Of a stretch of DNA of 64,000 nucleotides, positions 1 to 11,277 are shown piece after piece (position 1 is the first letter of the stretch; every line of letters begins with the position of its first letter). The stretch spans positions 309,501 to 373,500 of the forward strand of contig JACVTC010000077.1 of NCBI GenBank assembly GCA_016946835.1, in the 5' to 3' direction. The DNA comes from Neocallimastix lanati (nom. inval.). Taxonomy: Eukaryota; Neocallimastigomycota; Neocallimastigomycetes; Neocallimastigales; Neocallimastigaceae. A program made the translations under genes and the position numbers. The notes under the pieces were generated by a model that saw only the letters and a program-made list of their open reading frames with translations, ran no database searches and was not told the origin of the DNA.

Positions 1-3000
1 TCGGATTGTCCATATACTTTCAAACAATTGGCTGAGATGGAAGAAAAGGGGTTATTACAAAAACCTTTAAACCACTAAATGGGAGAAGGATAACTTCCAT
101 TAAACAAACCAATCAAGGCCCTGTTACATTACCAAATTTGTATACAGTTGAAAATGTGAATAATAATAATTTGTATAACAATAATAACAATAAAATTATG
201 GTAACACAAAATGACTCACCAGAAGTTATTGCAGCGGCCATCAGAAAATCCAAAACAAAATATATTAAAGACACACCTTACAATAAGAAGAAGTCACATG
301 AATCATTAAAAAGCCAGCCAGTCGCATTTAGTACCACAGCAATGAACCATAATAATAAATTAGTAGAACAACCTCAGAATATCCCACCAGAAGAAATGAA
401 CATTATGAAAGAGAGTCCTCTTTCAAAGAATGCAAGTGATAATGTTGAAAAGACTGAAGAAGACATGAGTCTTTCAGAAGAAAAGGAAATTCCTGTAAAT
501 ATCAATGATAAGAAAATTAATGAAGAATCGAAGAAATATAAATGTAACAATAGTAATATAGTTAAAAAACCTGCTAATCCTACCACCGAAAAATTAGAGT
601 TATTGGATCCATCCTTTATTGCCGGGAAAAACATTAGAAATGTAAAAAAAGCTGGAAAAAGGAAGAAATTAGAAGAAATTAAAGAGAATATTAAAACTAA
701 TAATACAATGACAAAAGAAGAAACATCTACTGATATTATAAATCCAAATACAAAGGAGCGTCATATTAAATTAATGGAATATCTAGATGATAACCTTCTT
801 CAGGATCTCGTTAAAGAAATAGCCTCCACAGAAGTTGTTACTAAATTAGGGTACTTATTGTATCTCTTTCGGAAACTTAGAGCTCATTTCAATAAATCTT
901 TAAAATTAACACCTAAAAGTTCCTTAAATAATGTATTGATGTTAGTGAATAAATTTAAAATAAAAATATTAGGAAAAATAGAAGGTGTTAATTGTAAAAT
1001 ATTTTTAGATACTTCTGCTAGTGTGAATGCTATCACAAGATCAGCATTAAAAAAATTCAAAATTACCAAACAAGCCATAGGAAAAATTGAGGAAACCATT
1101 TTCCAAGCTTACTCTAATTCCTCAATTGAATCTGAAATTTACGAGTTAGAAGTTACCATTGGAACTCGTACGTTAAAAGATCATTTCCCAGTAATAGAAA
1201 AGGACGACATCTTTGATATTCTAATAGGAGTTGATTCCCTAAAAAAAATAGATTTGACATTAATTTGGTAAACGATACATTATATTATATTGATAATGAT
1301 TATACTTCACACAAATTAGCTGACCTTTTTTATGACCTGAATTTTAATAACACTTTTGCTCCTTTGGAAGAAGATGAACAAAAAGAAGAAGACGAATAAA
1401 GATCTGAATCATTATTACTTACCATAACTATACAAAAGGAAAGAGAAATATCTACGGATATTAAAGAAAATAAAAATGAAATTATTAATAGGATTATTAA
1501 TGAATTGAATAATGAAGACAAAATTAAGGCAAGAAATCTTTTTACTACCAATGAGGACGTACTTGCACTAAAGACTGACGACTTGGGACATTCTAAATTG
1601 CTACCTCACCGGATTGTACTAGTAGAAGGTGCTAAACCCATAAAACAAAAGCATATAAATTATCTAAGGCACGAATAAAAGCTTTAAAAAACCAATTAAT
1701 AAAATTAATAAATAATAATTTAATTGAACCATCCTACTCACCTTGGTCCTCACCGATTGTTTTGGTATTAAAAAAAAATGGAGATTGGAGGTTATGTGTC
1801 GATTATCGTAAATTAAATAACCTGACAATCAAAGATTCCTATGCATTACCTTTAATTGATGATATTTTGACCTTTATTGGGAATGCTAAAATTTTATCCA
1901 CTATTGATTTATTCTCGGGCTACCACCAAATTCCAATGGCCACTGAAGACAAGGACAAGACAGTGTTTACTACCATGTTCGGAAACTTCAACTTCAATTT
2001 ATGACCGTTTAGTCTGTGCAATGCACCGGCAACCTTTCAGAGGGAGATAAACCGAATTTTTTTTGATTTAATCGGTGTCTGCCACTTTGTTTATATCGAC
2101 GATTTGATAATTTTTTCCCACTCGATGGAATCACATTTAGAACACCAATCTAAAGTATTTGCAATATTACAAGAAAATAATTTAAAAATTAATTAAGAAA
2201 AATGTGATTTCTTTAAAACTGAAGTTACCATTTTGGGTCACCGTCTGTCTGTTAACATTCTCTCACCAATCCCTGAAAAAGTTAAAATTATAGCTAACTG
2301 GACCCCTCCTAAAACTATTACGCAATTAAAATCCTTTTTGGGCGCTGTCGGGTATTATAGAAAATTTATAAAAAATTTTTCAATGATATCGAAACCTTTA
2401 TATAATCTTTTAAAAAAAGACGTACCTTTTGTCTGGAACAACAATTGTACTATTGCATTTGAATCCTTTAAAGAGAAACTAATTACAGCCCCCATTCTTT
2501 CTTCCCCAGATTTCTCCAAACCTTTTATTATACGAACCGATGCTTCCTTAGATGGAGTAGGAGGAGTCCTTTTACAAATGTCAGACCAAAATATAGAGGT
2601 TCCTATATATTTTGAAAGTCGTACTCTCAAGCCTGCTGAATTAAATTACAGAGTTACTGATCTTGAAGGAACAGCAGTGTATTATTGTGTACAAAAATTT
2701 AAAGTATATATAACTAGTAGTCCACTTACCACAATTGTATATACTGATCACAAACCTCTTATTGGTGTACTCCATAACAGAGAACCAACAAACCATAGAC
2801 ACCTTAAGTGGGTTAGTATGATTTCTTCGTTAAACCTTAATATCCAATATCAAGAGGGGAGGAAGAATGTCCTAGCAGATGCACTATCGAGAATTCCCAC
2901 AAGTTTTGAAACTATAAATATAATCAATAATAGTATTAATAATGTTACTGATGCTAATATTAATAATAATATTTCTAGTACCAATAGTATAAATAATTTA

Positions 3001-3030
3001 ATGAATGAGTATATTTGTAACAAATCTTAA
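1..3030 (+). mobile_element. Element A: decayed Ty3/gypsy retrotransposon, left part outside window
   Basis: The window opens inside the end of a gag gene (CPYTFKQLAEMEEKG, the residues that follow the zinc knuckle in elements C and D). A pol region follows with, in order, an Asn/Lys-rich linker, an aspartic-protease region (FLDTSAS), reverse transcriptase (LCVDYRKLNNLTIKDSYALP) and RNase H (IRTDASLDGVGGVLLQ, YTDHKPL). It ends near 3030 after the ADALSRIP segment. No integrase and no 3' LTR can be seen, so the 3' third is missing. The copy is broken in about five places or more and is clearly older than B, C and J. By protein it belongs with the C/D lineage. It is a fossil and is not expected to be active. 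Confidence 0.9.
66..98 (+). promoter_or_regulatory. -1 ribosomal frameshift signal of element A
   Basis: Slippery heptamer TTTAAAC (66-72), in phase T-TTA-AAC with the gag end, followed after 8 nt by a short stem GGGAG (81-85) / CTTCC (94-98) with one G-T pair. The same arrangement occurs at the gag end of B, C, D and J. Confidence 0.7.
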
Positions 3031-3500
3031 TGTTACTTAAGATTGTTATAAGGTTTTTTACACAAAAGGTTCTCGACACTAAAGTAATTCAAAATATGTT
3101 TTATTAAAATAAGTTTTTTTTTTTATTAGTAAAAATATAAATTATTATTTTATTAATTAATCATTGTAATATTTTAAATTACTTTAAAATTAATTAATAA
3201 AAGCACAAGTAAAAATATTTTATTATGAAATTTTACACCTATTTATAGTTTTTCAGGAAAATTAATTATTTTAAGTTATCAGTTGTTATTAGTAATTATT
3301 AGAAATAAAAGAAAATTAAAGAAAATTAAAGAAAATTAAAGAAAACAAGTTTTCTTTCTAGAAAATGAATCTTAGATAAAAAAATGATAAAAAATATTAA
3401 TAAAATAGATTTTTCTAGTTTTATCGGTTCAATTGTTTAACCGATAAACACTAGTAATTTCTTTAATATTCTAGTTATAATAAATAAAAAGTTATTAAAA
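3031..3500. other. AT-rich gap between element A and the tRNA-like sequence
   Basis: No gene is seen. It holds a short tandem repeat of about four units of AGAAAATTAA (about 3309-3348) and a perfect 9-bp inverted repeat, TTATCGGTT / AACCGATAA, with a 9-nt loop (3421-3447). The inverted repeat could fold as a hairpin; its role is unknown. T-runs just left of 3500 would serve as Pol III terminators for the minus-strand tRNA-like sequence. Confidence 0.6.
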
Positions 3501-3575
3501 TTTGGAAAGAGTGGGTGTCGAACCCTAAGGATTCAGCCCGATGGTTATGGTGACTTACCATTGAACCATAGTTAC
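3500..3575 (-). other. tRNA-like sequence with Pol III A and B boxes (degenerate tRNA or SINE head)
   Basis: Read on the minus strand, it has an A box TGGTTCAATGG (plus-strand 3558-3568) that fits TRGYNNARNNG. About 34 bp downstream is a B box GGTTCGACACC (3514-3524) that fits GGTTCRANNCC. Runs of four and five T follow, as at Pol III terminators. The spacing is tRNA-like, but I could not pair the acceptor arm, the outer T-stem pairs or a convincing anticodon arm, so it is not a normal tRNA gene. It may be a decayed tRNA, the head of a tRNA-derived SINE, or another Pol III unit. Its predicted 5' end is near 3574, so the insertion point of element B (3590/3591) falls where a Pol III transcript would start. 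Confidence 0.55.
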
Positions 3576-3590
3576 TAATTTACTAATTAT

Positions 3591-4082
3591 TGATAAGAAT
3601 GTACTAAATAATGCATTCTTAATTAAATCTACGATTTATTTCTAATACATTATGTGTACATTATTATTTTTGTACTTTAATAAATTTTTAAATTCAAAGA
3701 TTAAAAATTAGATCAAAAATTATATTAAACTTTATAATTTTTATATTAAATCTTATATTAATAGTAATATTTTTATATATTTAAAACTTATATTAACAAT
3801 ATTAATAATAAATCTTATTTTTTTATTTTTATATTAATAATGAAAATTTGTATTAATAATATTTTTATATATTGATAATTAAAAATTTATATATTATATT
3901 TTAACTTTTATTATAAAATTTTATATCGAAATGTTTTATTTTATATTGAAAAATATTTTATTTTATTAAAAACCTTTATATTAGAATAGTATTTTTATTT
4001 TTATTTGAATATTTTAACAGATTGTAATAAAAATTTTAGCCAATTAAATAAATTCTTATTAGTAATATTTTAGATAGATTAG

Positions 4083-4137
<55 letters not shown>

Positions 4138-4461
4138 TATTAATATTATAAATGTATTTTATTTATATTGTTATAATTAAATTTTATATAATTGATTATA
4201 AAAATCAATTTAAATTTAATAGTTTTTATATATAAAAAGAAAAATAATAATAAAATGTAATTTAGTGGCAAGAACAACTTTTATGCCTTGAAAAAAAAGT
4301 ATAAATAGTTGTAAATTTTGCTACTAATTTTTAAATATCATCAAATAAAATAAAATAAAATAAAATAAAATAAAATAAATTTATAAATAAAAATAATAAA
4401 TAAAAAAATAAAATTTGTGTTTCCTTACTTTATTTTTATTTAATTCTCTAAAACCTTAACA
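3591..4461 (+). repeat. 5' LTR of element B
   Basis: Begins TGATAAGAATG and ends ACCTTAACA. It carries a TATA box (TATAAATA, 4300-4307) preceded by an A-run. A run of 51 A (4083-4133) is present at equal length in the 3' LTR. A short TAAAA array (about 4345-4380) lies downstream of the TATA box. Confidence 0.95.
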
Positions 4462-4470
4462 TTTATATGG

Positions 4471-4482
4471 TGGAGATATCGG
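4471..4482 (+). promoter_or_regulatory. Primer-binding site of element B
   Basis: TGGAGATATCGG starts 9 nt after the 5' LTR. It opens with TGG, as expected for pairing with a tRNA ending in CCA. Element J has the identical 12 bases in the same place. I cannot name the tRNA. Confidence 0.75.
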
Positions 4483-4725
4483 GGAATTAAATAGAAATAA
4501 TAGTAAATAACATAGATTTTTTTTTTTTTAATTTTTTTTTTATTTTATATTGATAAACAAGTAAGTCGTTAATCCTTTGATTAACCCATGGCGCTTGTTT
4601 GATATATATATATAAAAAAAAATTTTTTTTAAATAAGTAAAATTAAGATTCTAAAAAAACAAATTTTGTAAAATTATAACAAGGAGCGGATAGAGCTCAT
4701 ACACAGTGTATTCTCAGATAGCAAC

Positions 4726-4910
4726 AAATTAACTCTATTCATAGTAGGTTATTGAATAGTAGTTAATTTGGAGATTAATTGGAAAGTAGACGAAGGTATT
4801 TGGTTACCGACCCGGTAATAATAGTTCAACCTTCAACGTTTCAACACACGAAGGTGCGGGTACTTTCCAAGCACTGGCGAATAAGGAGCTTACGTCACCG
4901 AAGGCGTAAG
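4726..4910 (+). other. Structured leader segment of element B
   Basis: In an otherwise AT-only leader this stretch is richer in G and C and full of inverted repeats. There is a long hairpin (arms 4726-4741 and 4753-4769, 16 pairs with one bulge). A 10-bp stem, TTGGAAAGTA (4779-4788) / TACTTTCCAA (4861-4870), encloses a 6-bp hairpin TTACCG-ACC-CGGTAA (4804-4818). A 6-bp hairpin CTTACG / CGTAAG lies at 4889-4910. The position between primer-binding site and gag suggests packaging, dimerisation or translation control; that is inference. Confidence 0.6.
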
Positions 4911-5487
4911 ATTGTTTTTTTTATATAATTTTTTTTACTTTTCTTTGTGCTAGTTATAAGGCACTTTATTATATAAAGTATCAGACTTTGGCTAACTTCG
5001 CCATTTAAATTTTTTTTATTTTTTTTTATTACTGGTACTTTATTTGTTATATAATTCCTGTAATAGAATCTTAATTTACTTTGAAAATATTGTGTTTTTA
5101 GTTAATTTTTATTAGTTAATAAAAATATTATTGAATACTTTTAAAATTTTTTTATTCCGTACATAGATTATCGGATTAAGTTTATCCTACATAGTAATTG
5201 GGCTAGTGGGCTCTGAACTGCTATATTTTATATTGAATATAGTAATCGTGGCACACGCGTGGCATGACACCATTAGGTAAGCTGCACGTCAGACAGTGTG
5301 TACTATCAGATTGTACGACAATAAAGATTATTTTTTTGTATTTAATAATTATAATTAATTAATAATTTTATTAGCTATAACAATACAATATTTATCGTTT
5401 AAAAAGAAAAATTTTTGAAAGGTGAAAATAATAAATAAAACTTTGCTTCTAAATTTATTACTACAAATATACTAAATTACAAAATTC

Positions 5488-5676
5488 AAGTGGTCGATAA
5501 AGATTTCGAGCTTGAAAAATATTCTATTAAGTTGTCGATAAAGATTTCGAACTTAAAATTATTCTATTAAGTTGTCGATAAAGATTTCGAACTTAAAATT
5601 ATTCTTAAAAAAGTAGTCGGAAAGAACCTCGTGCTTTATAATTTCTACTAAGTTGTCGATAAGGATTTCGAGCTTA
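5488..5676 (+). repeat. Tandem hairpin repeat in the leader of element B
   Basis: About five imperfect units with a period near 42 bp, built on the core GTCGATAAAGATTTCGA. Several units are bounded by AAGTT and AACTT, so each can fold on itself. One unit (around 5615-5635) has diverged. The array lies about 180 bp before gag. Confidence 0.75.
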
Positions 5677-5857
5677 TACTTACTAAAGAAAGCAAATAAA
5701 ATTATTATTTTCAAAAATTACTAAGATATATTGTTTTAAAATTTGATTCGATATTAAATTACTTGTTAAATTATATTTTTAAAGTTGGACTTTCAAATTT
5801 ATTCGTATTTAATAACCTCGTTAATTTACAATAAAAAAATTATTAACTAAAAACGAA

Positions 5858-6769
5858 ATGTCTACTAAAAGTACTTTAAGTTTTAAAGAATTAAAGAAAG
5901 AATTACGAGACATAGTGAAGCTTAGCAAGGACAATTTAGATATAAAGTCCTGGGCTACTGAATTAAAACTTTGGATCAAGATACAAGGTATCACAGATCC
6001 GGAAACAATATTTAATGCTTGTTTACTTACCAGCTCTGGTGAAGTACAACGCGTTATTGAAGATTTGGGAGAAGATAGTGATGATGAAAGTGATGATTCA
6101 TCAGATGAAGAAGAAGATGATGATGAAGAAGAAAATGTTGATGATGATATTAAATTTCCTTCCCTTGAAAAAATTATTTCAAGTCTTGAAAATTTTTACG
6201 GTATTAAAGAAGACCAAAATTTACTTCTTAAAGAACTTCGTGCAATGCGAATTAAAAGAAACGAAAAGATTAAAGACTTTAATGTAAGATATAGAACTTT
6301 GTACACTAAACTTGATAAAAAGAGAAGAAAGCGCATTGGTGTACTAGATTATATTGATTCTATTCAAAATAATTATGAAGCCTGGAAGAAATTATCCCTT
6401 AAAGATGATATAAGTATGGATAAAGCTTTCAAAATTGCCGAGAAAGTAGATAGACTTTCTGTAAGGAACAATAATATTAATACCTATAATGTTAATAATT
6501 CCCAACATAATCAAAATAATCAAAACAGTACTACTTCAAGACTTTATCCTAAAAGAAGAAACGAAACTTTCCAAACAAATCAAACAAATAATAAACCGAA
6601 ACCTCAAGATATTATAGAAGAATCAACCCAGAAAATGAGAAATTTATCCGTTAAAACTTGCTTCTTCTGTAAGGAAGAAGGTCATTACTCATATTATTGC
6701 CCTCAATTAAATAAGATTATGGAAAAAAATAAAAAAGAAATATATTCCAAAAAGTCTTTAAACTTCTAA
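5858..6769 (+). CDS. gag: Gag of element B
   Basis: A 303-residue Gag-type structural protein. The N-terminal half has the retrotransposon-capsid pattern (IKSWATELKLWIKIQG, then a conserved segment with IKDFNVRYRTLY). An acidic Asp/Glu-rich loop lies at about residues 70-95 and an Asn/Gln-rich linker at about 205-255. One CCHC zinc knuckle (CFFCKEEGHYSYYC, near residue 268) would bind the RNA genome. The ATG is the first in frame after the long leader and is followed by open frame to the slippery site. The C terminus ends four codons after the knuckle region in KSLNF, which encodes the frameshift heptamer. The related Gag in J has the same order of parts. Confidence 0.9.
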   Translation: MSTKSTLSFKELKKELRDIVKLSKDNLDIKSWATELKLWIKIQGITDPETIFNACLLTSSGEVQRVIEDLGEDSDDESDDSSDEEEDDDEEENVDDDIKFPSLEKIISSLENFYGIKEDQNLLLKELRAMRIKRNEKIKDFNVRYRTLYTKLDKKRRKRIGVLDYIDSIQNNYEAWKKLSLKDDISMDKAFKIAEKVDRLSVRNNNINTYNVNNSQHNQNNQNSTTSRLYPKRRNETFQTNQTNNKPKPQDIIEESTQKMRNLSVKTCFFCKEEGHYSYYCPQLNKIMEKNKKEIYSKKSLNF

Positions 6770-6790
6770 ATGGGAGCAGAAGCACTCCCA
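6757..6790 (+). promoter_or_regulatory. -1 frameshift signal between gag and pol of element B
   Basis: TTTAAAC (6757-6763) lies in the gag phase T-TTA-AAC, two codons before the gag stop. Eight nt later comes a hairpin TGGGAG (6771-6776) / CTCCCA (6785-6790) with an 8-nt loop. Pol lies in the -1 frame, so Gag-Pol would be made by -1 slippage, as known for many retroelements. Confidence 0.85.
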
Positions 6791-6951
6791 ATGACAAAAC
6801 AATAGCTTCATTAAATAATTTACAAAATAATACTTTTACTAAGAATACTCCAATTGATAATAATTCCTTTAACGAAGAATCTGAAGAATCTGATTTTAGT
6901 GACACAACTGAAAGTGAGGATGATATCATTATAAATGCTGTAAAAAGAAAA

Positions 6952-9900
6952 ATGAATGATAATAACAGCGAAAAAGAAGAAAATAATTCCAAGAAAGTAC
7001 ATAAAAGTTTAAAAGATAATCCACGTCCTTTTGCAACTCCTGCTTTAAGAAAGAAGAAAGAAAATGAGCTGCATAATAAACCAAATAAAGTTTATAAAAA
7101 TCAAATACTTCCTTCAATTTTAACTCAACCAAATATTAACAAAGAAAAACAAAAAGAAAAGGAATTAAGAAATATGACAAGAGTAAGAGAAAGTAAAGAA
7201 GAAAACAACAATTATTCATCAAAAGGAAAGGAAAAAGTTGAATCTGAAGATATACTTGTAATCGATAATGAAATAGAAGATCTAGAAATGAATAAAGATA
7301 ATCAACAAAATAAAACTAATACTTTGGAAAAATTAATTTCAACAAAAACTAAGGAAACTAATAATGGAAATACTCAATTAGTAAAAAGGAATATCAAAAT
7401 GATGAATAATAAAGAACCTTACAATATTATGGATGATTTAAATAATCTTAAATCCAGTATTACGATAGGTCAACTCTTGAATGCATGTCCTAAAATTCGT
7501 TCACAATTAACTCAAGGTTTAAAGTTAGAAAAGTCTAAAATAATTGGAACTGTAGACAATGTAATAGCACGAACTTTATTAGTAAATAACTATGACCATA
7601 GCTACATAAGTAAAAGTAATGAAGTAGCCGAAGAAGACTTAGCAATGGTTGATGCAAGTGTTGACGGAGTACTAGGAAAACTTTTAATTGATTCTTGTAG
7701 TAACCTAAGCATCGTTACTAAGCAGTATTTTGATAAATTACCTGGTGAATATGAAATAGTTGGAAAAAGTCGTGGAAGAATCCAACTAGCAACACAAGAT
7801 GAAGAATACTCGGAAGGAATTATTGTTCGATTACCAGTAAAAATTAATAATTATGAATTTAATGCGGACTTTAGAATTATTGAGAAAGAAGACTCATTTT
7901 ATGATATGTTAATAAACTTTAAAACTCAAATCGATCATTGTTTATTTATTCATCCAACCTTAAACAGTCTATGTAAACTTTTGTCAGAAAGTGAATACGA
8001 AGAAATAGCTAAAATAAATAATCAATATTATGATGAAGAAAGTATAATCTGCACTATTAGAAAAGTTGAAGAAACGAATAATGAAAAGGAAATTATAAAG
8101 GAATTAACTCCAATGGAATTTATTGAGAGTGATGAATTTTTAAGTACCTTAAATAAAGATTATAAAGAACAAATTATTAAAATTCTCAAAGAAATGATTG
8201 ACATAGTTGCCACTTCAACAGAAGAACTAACTCCTTCTAAACTTTCACCACATAAGATCCGTTTGAAAGCAAATGCAAAGCCAGTAAAATTAAGAAGTTA
8301 TAGGTTAACTAAATTAAAATCAGATATCTTAAAAGAAGAACTTACAAAGCTTATTAAGAAAGGATTGATAGAACCATCCTGTTCAGAATGGTCATCTCCA
8401 GTAGTACTCATTCTAAAACACAATGGAAAGTGGCGCTTGTGCATTGACTACCGAAAAGTCAATGATATGACAGAAAAAGATTCTTATTCAGTTCCATATA
8501 TAGATGAAATTTTTGATAGTCTCGGAGGAGCTAAAATATTTACAACTCTTGATTTATTTTCTGGTTTTCACCAAATCTTAATGGATGAAGAAAGCGTTGA
8601 AGTAACCACTTTCACTACTAAGTTTGGAAATTATCAATTTAAGGTTATGCCTTTTGGACTTACTGGAGCTCCCTCAACCTTCCAAAGAGAAATGAATAAA
8701 ATTTTATTCCCTTTTATTGGTGAATTTGTTTACGTATTTATTGATGATGTTTTGATCTATTCAAAAAGTATCGAAGAACATTTAATTCATATTAAACAAG
8801 TATTAGAAGTATTTAAAGAAAACAAATTAAAAATTAATATTGAAAAGTGCCATTTTCTTCAAACTGAAGTTGATGTATTAGGTCACAAACTTACTACTAA
8901 AGGATTAAGTCCCATGGAAAGTAAAATAACAGCTATTAAGAAGTGGGAAGCCCCTTCATCAATTCATGAATTAAGATCATTTCTAGGAGCAATAGGGTAT
9001 TATCGTGACTTTATCCCTAAATATGCTCAAATTACCTCACCTTTATGTAAATTATTGAAAAAGAATACTAAATATGAATGGAATAAAGAACAACAAGAAA
9101 GCTTTGAACTCCTAAAAGAAAAATTAATCAATGCGCCTATTCTAAAATTTCCGTCATTTGACAAACCTTTTATCATTAGAACTGATGCTTCGTATAATGG
9201 AATTGGTGGAGTTCTTTTACAAAAAGAAGAAGAAACCGGTAAGGAGCATCCAATACACTTTATAAGTAGAAGTTTAAAGAAAGCTGAAAAGAATTATGGT
9301 ATTACCGATTTGGAAGGAACCGCTTTGTTTTACTGTATGACTAAATTTAAATCTTATATTGAAGGAAATCCACTACCTACAACTATTTACACAGATCATA
9401 AACCATTAGTTGGTTTATTTAAGAATAAAGAACCTTTGAATGCAAGGCAAACAAGATGGTGTCTAACCGCTAGTATGCTTGGAATTAATATAAAATATGA
9501 ATCAGGCAAAAAGAATGTGTTAGCTGATGCTCTTTCAAGAATGAAAAGTAAGGAAGAGAGAAAGATATTATTAACAAAAATTACTAATGGAAATAATGAA
9601 GAATTATTATCTAAAGTTATAAAGGAATTTATTAATGAAAAGTTTACTGTTATTGATGGTGAAGATTACCTTATCGACAATGGAAATTATAGAAAATTAA
9701 TAACGGACGAAAATGAAAGGTTTAAATTAATTTTAGAAGCTCATAATATTGGCCACGAAGGATATTACAAAACATATCAAAGACTTAAGAAAAACTTTTA
9801 TTGGAATCATATGATTAAAGATATCAAAAGAATTGTTAGTAATTGTGAAAAATGCCAGTTAAATCGTCCTCAACCATATCCAGAACCAACCGAAAACCAT

Positions 9901-10767
9901 CCAACTAAAGTGGAGGGTCCCTTTGTGCATTTAGGATTAGATATTATAGGACCGTTACCAAAAACAAGAAATAATAATCAATATATTATAGTAACTGTTG
10001 ATTACTTTACCAAATGGGTTGAAGCCGAACCCACTGAAAACATAACTTCCTCTGATATAATTAAATTTTTAATAAACGTTTTTGCAAGACATGGTGTGCC
10101 TCAAGTTATTACTACAGATAATGGAGTCCAATTCACTTCTGATATGACTAAAATCTTTCTTGATCTTTATGATGTTTATGTAAAATTCATAGCTACCTAT
10201 CACCCTGAATCCAATGGTCTCACTGAAAACCGAAATAAAGAAATTGGAAAATTACTTCGTTTATTAGGAAGGAAAAATCAAGATTGGGATGAAGTTTTAC
10301 CTTCTGCTTTATGGGCACTTCGAACTACCAAAAACACAGCTACCGGACATTCTAGTTTTGAATTAGTATATGGAAGAGAAGACCAACAGCCTTATGATAT
10401 AGCCATAAGAACAATTGAAAATGCAGGTAAATCGTATGATGAAATTTTAATGGAAAAATTTGTTCGTCATTATCAATGGACTAGAGAAGCATGCGAAAAT
10501 GTGAAGAATGCTAACAAGTATTGGGCAACAAGACGAGAAGAACAAATAAGTATGAAAAAAGGAAAAGAATTAAAAGCTGGTGATCTTGTTCTTGTTAGAA
10601 ACTTTAGCCGCACTAAGCTAGAACCATATTACAATGGACCATTTAAAATTTTAAAAATTCAATTCAACACGGCAACCTTAATCGATCAGAAAACTGGGAA
10701 ACAACTCGATAGGAATGTTCATTTTAAAAATTTAGTAAAGTTTAACTCCGCTTACAGAGAAGCTTGA
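6952..10767 (+). CDS. pol: Pol polyprotein of element B
   Basis: 1271 residues from the first ATG; the frame is open further upstream, so translation probably enters by frameshift from gag and this ATG is only a formal start. In order: a basic/Asn-rich linker, an aspartic protease (LLIDSCSN, about residue 241), reverse transcriptase (LCIDYRK near 500, FIDD near 595), RNase H (IRTDASYNGIGG near 741, YTDHKPL near 812), the integrase HHCC finger (HNIGHEGYY...CEKCQLN, about 930-970), the integrase core D-D-E (DIIGPLP, TTDNGVQF, HPESNGLTENRNKEIG, about 995-1090) and a GPF/Y-type C-terminal module (YNGPFKIL near 1225). RT-RNaseH-IN order identifies Ty3/gypsy. No chromodomain is visible. Confidence 0.95.
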   Translation: MNDNNSEKEENNSKKVHKSLKDNPRPFATPALRKKKENELHNKPNKVYKNQILPSILTQPNINKEKQKEKELRNMTRVRESKEENNNYSSKGKEKVESEDILVIDNEIEDLEMNKDNQQNKTNTLEKLISTKTKETNNGNTQLVKRNIKMMNNKEPYNIMDDLNNLKSSITIGQLLNACPKIRSQLTQGLKLEKSKIIGTVDNVIARTLLVNNYDHSYISKSNEVAEEDLAMVDASVDGVLGKLLIDSCSNLSIVTKQYFDKLPGEYEIVGKSRGRIQLATQDEEYSEGIIVRLPVKINNYEFNADFRIIEKEDSFYDMLINFKTQIDHCLFIHPTLNSLCKLLSESEYEEIAKINNQYYDEESIICTIRKVEETNNEKEIIKELTPMEFIESDEFLSTLNKDYKEQIIKILKEMIDIVATSTEELTPSKLSPHKIRLKANAKPVKLRSYRLTKLKSDILKEELTKLIKKGLIEPSCSEWSSPVVLILKHNGKWRLCIDYRKVNDMTEKDSYSVPYIDEIFDSLGGAKIFTTLDLFSGFHQILMDEESVEVTTFTTKFGNYQFKVMPFGLTGAPSTFQREMNKILFPFIGEFVYVFIDDVLIYSKSIEEHLIHIKQVLEVFKENKLKINIEKCHFLQTEVDVLGHKLTTKGLSPMESKITAIKKWEAPSSIHELRSFLGAIGYYRDFIPKYAQITSPLCKLLKKNTKYEWNKEQQESFELLKEKLINAPILKFPSFDKPFIIRTDASYNGIGGVLLQKEEETGKEHPIHFISRSLKKAEKNYGITDLEGTALFYCMTKFKSYIEGNPLPTTIYTDHKPLVGLFKNKEPLNARQTRWCLTASMLGINIKYESGKKNVLADALSRMKSKEERKILLTKITNGNNEELLSKVIKEFINEKFTVIDGEDYLIDNGNYRKLITDENERFKLILEAHNIGHEGYYKTYQRLKKNFYWNHMIKDIKRIVSNCEKCQLNRPQPYPEPTENHPTKVEGPFVHLGLDIIGPLPKTRNNNQYIIVTVDYFTKWVEAEPTENITSSDIIKFLINVFARHGVPQVITTDNGVQFTSDMTKIFLDLYDVYVKFIATYHPESNGLTENRNKEIGKLLRLLGRKNQDWDEVLPSALWALRTTKNTATGHSSFELVYGREDQQPYDIAIRTIENAGKSYDEILMEKFVRHYQWTREACENVKNANKYWATRREEQISMKKGKELKAGDLVLVRNFSRTKLEPYYNGPFKILKIQFNTATLIDQKTGKQLDRNVHFKNLVKFNSAYREA

Positions 10768-10785
10768 GTCTTCGTCGGGGCATCT

Positions 10786-11277
10786 TGATAAGAATGTACT
10801 AAATAATGCATTCTTAATTAAATCTACGATTTATTTCTAATACATTATGTGTACATTATTATTTTTGTACTTTAATAAATTTTTAAATTCAAAGATTAAA
10901 AATTAGATCAAAAATTATATTAAACTTTATAATTTTTATATTAAATCTTATATTAATAGTAATATTTTTATATATTTAAAACTTATATTAACAATATTAA
11001 TAATAAATCTTATTTTTTTATTTTTATATTAATAATGAAAATTTGTATTAATAATATTTTTATATATTGATAATTAAAAATTTATATATTATATTTTAAC
11101 TTTTATTATAAAATTTTATATCGAAATGTTTTATTTTATATTGAAAAATATTTTATTTTATTAAAAACCTTTATATTAGAATAGTATTTTTATTTTTATT
11201 TGAATATTTTAACAGATTGTAATAAAAATTTTAGCCAATTAAATAAATTCTTATTAGTAATATTTTAGATAGATTAG

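Noticed and set aside
3500-3575. Functional tRNA gene
   Set aside because: The Pol III boxes fit, but the acceptor, D and anticodon stems do not pair. Kept only as a tRNA-like sequence.
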